A stretch of DNA of 64,000 bases from Nitrospira sp. (lineage in GTDB: Bacteria; Nitrospirota; Nitrospiria; Nitrospirales; Nitrospiraceae). The stretch lies in assembly GCA_015709715.1 (NCBI GenBank), contig CP054184.1:2651001-2715000 (forward strand), written 5' to 3'. Below the pieces are notes generated by a model that was given only the letters and a program-made list of their open reading frames with translations, searched no databases and had not been told where the DNA came from. Made by a program: the position numbers and the translations under genes. Below, in pieces: positions 59,233 to 64,000 of this stretch; positions within the stretch are counted from its first letter, which is position 1; every line of letters starts with the position of its first letter.

Positions 59233-60612
59233 ATGACTGAAGATTGGGGCGCAGTCCTGGTGGTCGATGACGACGCCGATATGCGGAGTCTGGTTTGCGA
59301 CGTCCTCCAGGCGCGGGGACATCAATGCACAGGAGTCGGGAGCGGACAAGACGCGCTCCAGCGCCTGATGGAAGAAGATTATGCCGTGGTTCTCACCGAC
59401 CTCCGCATGAAGGGGATGTTGGGCACCGAATTGTTGGCGGAAATCAAACGGACCTATCCGGATATCGGCGTGATCCTGATGACGGCGTTCGGATCCGTCG
59501 AGACGGCCGTGGAAGCGATGCGGCATGGCGCCAGCGACTACATGACCAAGCCGGTCAAGACCGAAGAGTTGGTGCGGGTCGTGGAACGGGCGATCCGAGA
59601 AGCGGCCCTTCGGCGCGAGGTCAGCCGCCTGCGCAAGGAAGTGCACCGCGAATACAGCTTTCACCAGATCTTGGGTAAGAGCAAGCCCATGCAGGCGATC
59701 TTCGACTTGATTCGACGGGTGGCCGACAGTCCTACCAATGTGTTGATTACCGGGGAAAGCGGCACGGGCAAGGAGTTGGTCGCCAAGGCGATTCATTACA
59801 ATAGCGACCGGCGCGACGCGCCCTTTGTGCCGGTCAATTGCGCCGCCATTCCCGAACAACTGTTGGAAAGCGAGCTCTTCGGCCACATGCGCGGCGCTTT
59901 CACGGATGCCAAGATGGATAAGCGCGGCCTGTTCGAAGAGGCCCAGAAGGGGACCTTGTTCTTGGATGAAATCAGCGAACTCCCGCTCATGCTCCAGGCC
60001 AAGCTGCTGCGCGCGATTCAGGAAAAGGAGATCCGTCGTGTGGGTGCGACCAAGTCGATTCCCGTCGACGTGCGCATCATTGCGGCCACCAACCTCAATC
60101 TCGGCGACGAAGTGAAGAATCGGCGCTTCCGGGAGGATTTTTACTACCGACTGAACGTCATCGAGGTGCGCTTGCCGCCGTTGCGCGAGCGTCGGGAGGA
60201 TATCCCCATTCTTGTGGATGCATTCTTGAAGAAATGCGCGCAGACGCGGGGAAAGCAGGTCAAGGGTGTCAGCGAAGCGGCGCTGGCCATGTTGGTCGAT
60301 TATGTCTGGCCGGGCAATGTGCGCGAGTTGGAAAACGTGATCGAGCGCGCCGTGACCTTGAGCCATGGCGAAAAGATCATGCCGGACGATCTGCCTCCGT
60401 CGGTGCAGGGTGCGCGCGGAGACCGGCGGATCTTGGATGAAGCCGCCGAGCGGACATTGCCGCTGCACGAAGTGGAGAAGGAATACATCGTCAAGATCCT
60501 GGAGAAGACGGGCGGCAACAAGTACCAAGCCGCGCATGTGTTGGGGATCGACCGCAAGACGTTGTACCGTAAACTGGCCGAAATCGAAGGCAAGCCCCAC
60601 TCGGACGAGTAG
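59233..60612 (+). CDS. NtrC-family sigma-54-dependent response regulator
   Basis: 459 aa. Receiver domain with VVDDDADM and phospho-Asp in VLTDLRMKG; AAA+ domain with Walker A GESGTGKE, Walker B GTLFLDEI and sensor segments; C-terminal Fis-type helix-turn-helix (KYQAAHVLGIDRKTLYRKL). The sigma-54 contact loop reads GAFTDA rather than GAFTGA. It is followed 32 bp later by a multi-PAS kinase, its presumed partner, and a sigma-54-type promoter lies downstream of that kinase. Confidence 0.93.
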   Translation: MTEDWGAVLVVDDDADMRSLVCDVLQARGHQCTGVGSGQDALQRLMEEDYAVVLTDLRMKGMLGTELLAEIKRTYPDIGVILMTAFGSVETAVEAMRHGASDYMTKPVKTEELVRVVERAIREAALRREVSRLRKEVHREYSFHQILGKSKPMQAIFDLIRRVADSPTNVLITGESGTGKELVAKAIHYNSDRRDAPFVPVNCAAIPEQLLESELFGHMRGAFTDAKMDKRGLFEEAQKGTLFLDEISELPLMLQAKLLRAIQEKEIRRVGATKSIPVDVRIIAATNLNLGDEVKNRRFREDFYYRLNVIEVRLPPLRERREDIPILVDAFLKKCAQTRGKQVKGVSEAALAMLVDYVWPGNVRELENVIERAVTLSHGEKIMPDDLPPSVQGARGDRRILDEAAERTLPLHEVEKEYIVKILEKTGGNKYQAAHVLGIDRKTLYRKLAEIEGKPHSDE

Positions 60613-60644
60613 GGGCTCCCGCGCCACCGCTCGGAGTCATCGGC

Positions 60645-63353
60645 GTGCAGTTTCCCCACCAGAAGTCTTTTCTGACCGAGTACGGCCTTTCCATCATCCT
60701 CACCCTGGCGATTTTCATCCTCGACCTGCTGACCCCGTCCGGGGTGGTCGAATGGCTGCTCTATGCGGTGCCGTTGGCCTTGACCCTGTCTGCCTCGCGA
60801 ATCCATGCCCCCCTCTATTGGGCCGGCGTGATCACCCTCTTGATCATCGTGGGATATGCGGTCTCGCCTCCCGGTGTCCTGCCCCTGTATTCCGCCATCA
60901 ATCGATTGCTGGGCATCGGTCTCATGTGGGCCTTTGCGGTCGCGCTCGTCAGCCGTCGACTGACTCAGGTCCAGGCCGCAGCGACCCGCGAGCAGATGGC
61001 ACACGAGTTGACTGTGGTGCAGGCGGAGCGGACCCAAGCCGAGTCGGCCAAGGAAGCGGCCGTACAGGCGAGGGCCCATGCCGAGGCGGCGGTGCTGGGG
61101 GCGGTGGCCGGCCAGCGGCGGGCTGAAGAGGAAACGCTTGAGGAGCGGCTTCGGCTCGAAGGGGTCGTCCAATCGGCCATGGATGCCATCATCACCATCG
61201 ACGAAGCGGAACGCATCATCCTCTTTAATCAGGCGGCCGAACAGATGTTCAAGTGGCAAGCCGATGAGGTGCTGGGACAACCGCTGAATCAGCTCATCCC
61301 CGAGCGGTTTCGTGCGGCCCATACGGAACACATCAGACAGTTCGGCCGCTCCTGCATCACGAATCGTCAGATGGGTGCGTTGGGCATGGTGGTGGGCCTG
61401 CGGGCCGATGGAATCGAATTTCCCATCGAGGCGGCGATCTCGCAAGTCGCGGTGAGCGGACATCGGTACTATACGGTCATTCTTCGCGACATCACCGGAC
61501 GGCGGCGATTGGAGCAGGAACTCGCGGAACGTGAGGCGCTCTTGCGCGCCATCGTCGAGGCGGAACCGGAGTGCGTGAAGGTGCTGGATCTCAATGGGGT
61601 CGTTCGGACCATCAATGCGGCGGGATTGGCCATGGTTGGGGCGAGCGGGACGCAGGAGATAGTGGGCACGGACGCGTGCGACCTGGTGGCCGACGAGTTT
61701 CGGCCTGCGTTTCGATCGCTGATCCGGCAGGCCGGGCTGGGAACCGCCGGACGACTTCAATTTGAGATGGTGGGACTGAAAGGCCGGCGGCGGTGGCTGG
61801 AAACGCACGCCGTTCCGCTGTCGGGCGTGGACGGCGCCATCCACGCGGTGCTGGGGGTGACACGCGACGTGACGGAGCAGAAAAAGGCCGAGACACTCTT
61901 GCGCCAGAGCGAGGAGCGGTACCGGCGGCTGCTGGCGGTGCTGCCGGATGCGATCCTAGTCATCCGCGGCGACCGCATCATTTATCTGAATGAGCAGGGC
62001 CAGCGGTTGTTCGGGCGGACTCTGCCGGCGGATCTGATGGGCAAGTCACCCTACGATCTGTTGCATCAATCCTGCCATGACTCCGTGCGAGCACGGCTCC
62101 GGCACCTGCTTGAAACGGGCAGCACGTTTCCCGAGGAGGAGGCGCAGATCGTCCGTTGCGATGGGACCGTCGTGGACGTCGGGCTCAGCGCGTCGTACTT
62201 CAGGGATGAGGAGGGCGGCGGGATTTTGCTGCTGTTGCGCGACATTACCGAGCGCAAACTGGCCGAGCAGCGGGTGCGGGAAAGCGAAGAGCGCCTGCAA
62301 AGCCTACTCGATGCGATGGAGGATGTCGTCTGGTCCTCAGCGTTGGACCTTTCCGCCATCTATTACATCAGTCCGTCGGCGGCGCAAATCTATGGCCGCC
62401 CGGCGGAAGATTTCATCCGGCAGCCTGGTCTATGGACGGAGCTGATTCACGCGGAGGACCGCCCGTCGATCGAGCGGGCTCTGCAGGACCTCCGGACGAC
62501 CGGAGAATTCGATGTGGAATATCGGGTTGGCTTGCTCAACGGAGAAACCCGCTGGGTGCATGATCGGCGGCGCATTATCAAGGACGAGGCGGGGCGGCCG
62601 CTGCGGATCGACGGGATCGCCACCGACATCACGGAACGGAAGCATTTGCAGGCGCAGTTGCGGCGCACCGAGCGTGTGGCGGAATTGGGAACGGTGGCGT
62701 CCGGCATGGCCCATGAGATCGGGACGCCGATGAATGTGATCCTGGGGCGAGCCGAATATCTCATGGAGCGCACGAAAGAAGAATCGGTCAAGAAGGGTCT
62801 GCAGACCATCGTGAGTCAGGTGGAACGGATTACGAGAGTGATGAGTCAGCTCCTGGCCTTTGCCCGGCGCCGCCCGGTCGAACATCGGGCTCTGGATCTG
62901 CGCCAGACGATCGAAGACAACTTGGAGATTTTTCAAGAGCGGCTGGCGCATAACGACATCACCGCGGAAACCGAGTTCGCGGACGACTGCCCGTTGGTGC
63001 ATGCGGACGGCGATCAGATGAGCCAGGTCTTGATCAATCTCGTGATGAACGCCATCCATGCCATGCCTACCGGCGGCCGATTACGTGTGGCCCTGGCTCC
63101 GGATCGTGGGGTGGTGAAGTTGACCGTGGCTGATACCGGACATGGCATGCCGAGGGACATCATCGCCAAGATCTTCGACCCGTTCTTTACCACCAAGGAG
63201 TTCGGCAAGGGGACCGGGCTTGGGTTGACGGTGGTCAAGGGCATCATTGAGGAGCATGGTGGAACCATTCAGGTTGAGAGCGAGCCGGACCAGGGGACCA
63301 GGTTCACGATCTGCCTCCCTCTCCATGCGGACAAGGGGGCCGTCACCTCGTAA
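60645..63353 (+). CDS. Multi-PAS membrane sensor histidine kinase
   Basis: 902 aa from GTG 60645. Two or three N-terminal membrane helices (residues 10-105), a coiled coil, then four PAS domains at about 165-285, 295-410, 420-530 and 540-665. HisKA carries His in [14 protein letters not shown], and HATPase_c shows [18 protein letters not shown] and [12 protein letters not shown]. It is an NtrB-like partner for the preceding activator. No haem or flavin site can be named from the PAS sequences. Confidence 0.92.
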   Translation: MQFPHQKSFLTEYGLSIILTLAIFILDLLTPSGVVEWLLYAVPLALTLSASRIHAPLYWAGVITLLIIVGYAVSPPGVLPLYSAINRLLGIGLMWAFAVALVSRRLTQVQAAATREQMAHELTVVQAERTQAESAKEAAVQARAHAEAAVLGAVAGQRRAEEETLEERLRLEGVVQSAMDAIITIDEAERIILFNQAAEQMFKWQADEVLGQPLNQLIPERFRAAHTEHIRQFGRSCITNRQMGALGMVVGLRADGIEFPIEAAISQVAVSGHRYYTVILRDITGRRRLEQELAEREALLRAIVEAEPECVKVLDLNGVVRTINAAGLAMVGASGTQEIVGTDACDLVADEFRPAFRSLIRQAGLGTAGRLQFEMVGLKGRRRWLETHAVPLSGVDGAIHAVLGVTRDVTEQKKAETLLRQSEERYRRLLAVLPDAILVIRGDRIIYLNEQGQRLFGRTLPADLMGKSPYDLLHQSCHDSVRARLRHLLETGSTFPEEEAQIVRCDGTVVDVGLSASYFRDEEGGGILLLLRDITERKLAEQRVRESEERLQSLLDAMEDVVWSSALDLSAIYYISPSAAQIYGRPAEDFIRQPGLWTELIHAEDRPSIERALQDLRTTGEFDVEYRVGLLNGETRWVHDRRRIIKDEAGRPLRIDGIATDITERKHLQAQLRRTERVAELGTVASGMAHEIGTPMNVILGRAEYLMERTKEESVKKGLQTIVSQVERITRVMSQLLAFARRRPVEHRALDLRQTIEDNLEIFQERLAHNDITAETEFADDCPLVHADGDQMSQVLINLVMNAIHAMPTGGRLRVALAPDRGVVKLTVADTGHGMPRDIIAKIFDPFFTTKEFGKGTGLGLTVVKGIIEEHGGTIQVESEPDQGTRFTICLPLHADKGAVTS

Positions 63354-63513
63354 AGTGCTGCTGTGCGGTTGTGGCGCTTCGGGGCAGACATCCTTGCTCC
63401 ACTGGGGTCTTTCTCGCCAGCCATTCTGTTGCGTACCACTCGCCTGATACCCCATTCGATCGAAAATCGATTGTGAAATAACCGGTTTCCGCGCGCATTC
63501 ACGTGTCGGGAAG

Positions 63514-63529
63514 TGGCACATGCCTTGCG
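63514..63529 (+). promoter_or_regulatory. Sigma-54 (-24/-12) promoter
   Basis: TGGCACATGCCTTGCG fits the consensus TGGCAC-N5-TTGC with correct spacing and both the GG and GC elements. It ends 41 bp before ATG 63571. It is directly downstream of a sigma-54 activator/kinase operon, which is the likely controller. Intergenic DNA at 63354-63513 has space for enhancer sites. Confidence 0.7.
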
Positions 63530-63570
63530 AATGCAGCCTGTCGATGAACTGCCGTCATGAGAGGCTCAGT

Positions 63571-63975
63571 ATGGAGCAGGGGAGGCCAGCCGTCCTACTG
63601 GTCGTGGAAGATGACAAGGATATGCGTAGCCTGCTCTGCGACGAGTTGTGGGGGGAGGGATACCAACTCAGGGAGGCTGCCACCGGGGATGAAGGGTTGG
63701 CGGCAGTCATGCGAGCCGCGCCGGATCTGATCGTCACCGACCTCAAGATGCCTGCCGGCGGCTTTGACTACGTGCATCGGCTGAGGGTGTGCGCCCCGAA
63801 TTGCCCCATTATTGTCATGTCGGCCTTTGGGGATGCGCGGACCAGGCAGGAGGCGTTGAGCCATGGCGCGACCGCCTATTTCGACAAGCCGCTCCGGCTT
63901 TCCGAACTGAAGGTGACGGTGAAACAATTGCTCAAAAACATGGAGGGATCGCAGGGGAGCCGCCTCCCCCATTGA
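63571..63975 (+). CDS. Single-domain response regulator (receiver only)
   Basis: 134 aa from ATG 63571; an in-frame ATG at 63520 lies inside the sigma-54 promoter and cannot be the start of a transcript made from it. Acidic pocket VVEDDKDM, phospho-Asp in IVTDLKMP, Thr/Ser in VMSAFGD and Lys in YFDKPLR are all present, so it should be phosphorylatable. No output domain follows. It may be a phosphate sink or relay for the upstream kinase. Confidence 0.9.
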   Translation: MEQGRPAVLLVVEDDKDMRSLLCDELWGEGYQLREAATGDEGLAAVMRAAPDLIVTDLKMPAGGFDYVHRLRVCAPNCPIIVMSAFGDARTRQEALSHGATAYFDKPLRLSELKVTVKQLLKNMEGSQGSRLPH

Positions 63976-64000
63976 CCTTGTCGGGGGCGCGATCGTCCCG

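Noticed and set aside
1-64000. CRISPR arrays, rRNA genes and insertion sequences
   Set aside because: No regularly spaced repeats, no rRNA sequence and no transposase gene were seen on either strand.

Overview
The window is a GC-rich bacterial chromosome segment that I read as Nitrospirota, most likely Nitrospira. I base this on codon use, on a complete Isc operon beside GlnRS, and on the overall gene style; no 16S rRNA gene is present, so the placement is inference. Most of the segment is ordinary core chromosome, with one small mobile element and several unusual clusters.

Layout. 1-4.4 kb: Isc iron-sulfur operon on the minus strand (iscR-iscS-iscU-iscA-hscB, running off the left edge), with a [2Fe-2S] ferredoxin divergent from iscR and a small flavin reductase. 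4.5-9.9 kb: aminoacylation block with gltX, two tRNA-Gln genes, an ABC-F ATPase and glnS. 10-12.7 kb: a secreted protein with cysteine-pair repeats, two small conserved proteins and a lipoprotein. 12.8-18.7 kb: an integrative element of about 5.8 kb in the 3' end of tRNA-Glu(CTC), bounded by a perfect 50-bp direct repeat. It encodes a tyrosine integrase, an AlpA-like regulator, a Rep_trans-type rolling-circle initiator, a small basic DNA-binding-like protein, a NYN-domain putative nuclease and two unknown cargo genes.

19-25 kb: a NarL-type two-component pair, an unknown protein, a split O-methyltransferase, a FliL-like protein and a glycosyltransferase lacking its donor domain. 25.3-31.3 kb: a polyamine-centred run (deoxyhypusine-synthase-like enzyme, DsbA, zinc ribbon, aldehyde dehydrogenase, pyruvoyl arginine decarboxylase, agmatinase) and RluF. 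31.3-38.8 kb: a minus-strand cluster of HlyD-like adaptor, TolC-like outer-membrane factor, two tandem ABC-transporter-like proteins whose ATPase motifs are all degenerate, and a four-helix-bundle membrane sensor. This is the strongest candidate for an undescribed system. 38.9-46.2 kb: purE-purK, a hybrid kinase with a receiver lacking its Asp, a rhomboid protease, a DHH phosphoesterase, a LOG-family protein and a CBS/PilZ protein. 46.4-49.7 kb: a DUF692/MNIO-type iron oxidase carrying an extra C-terminal domain, then dus and maf. 50.5-54.6 kb: pyruvate dehydrogenase pdhA-pdhB-pdhC with lipA. 54.6-59 kb: MscS channel and a MacA/MacB-type pair without an adjacent ATPase. 59.2-64 kb: an NtrC-type activator, a multi-PAS kinase and a receiver-only protein behind a sigma-54-type promoter.

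How the genes fit together. IscS/U/A/HscB/Fdx build Fe-S clusters needed by LipA in this window, and LipA supplies the lipoyl group for PdhC. GltX and GlnS charge Glu and Gln tRNAs, including the three encoded here. Arginine decarboxylase and agmatinase would make putrescine, a plausible substrate for the DHS-like enzyme. Start sites were chosen from Shine-Dalgarno spacing, overlap with upstream genes and family length. Family names rest on motifs read by eye, not on database searches.
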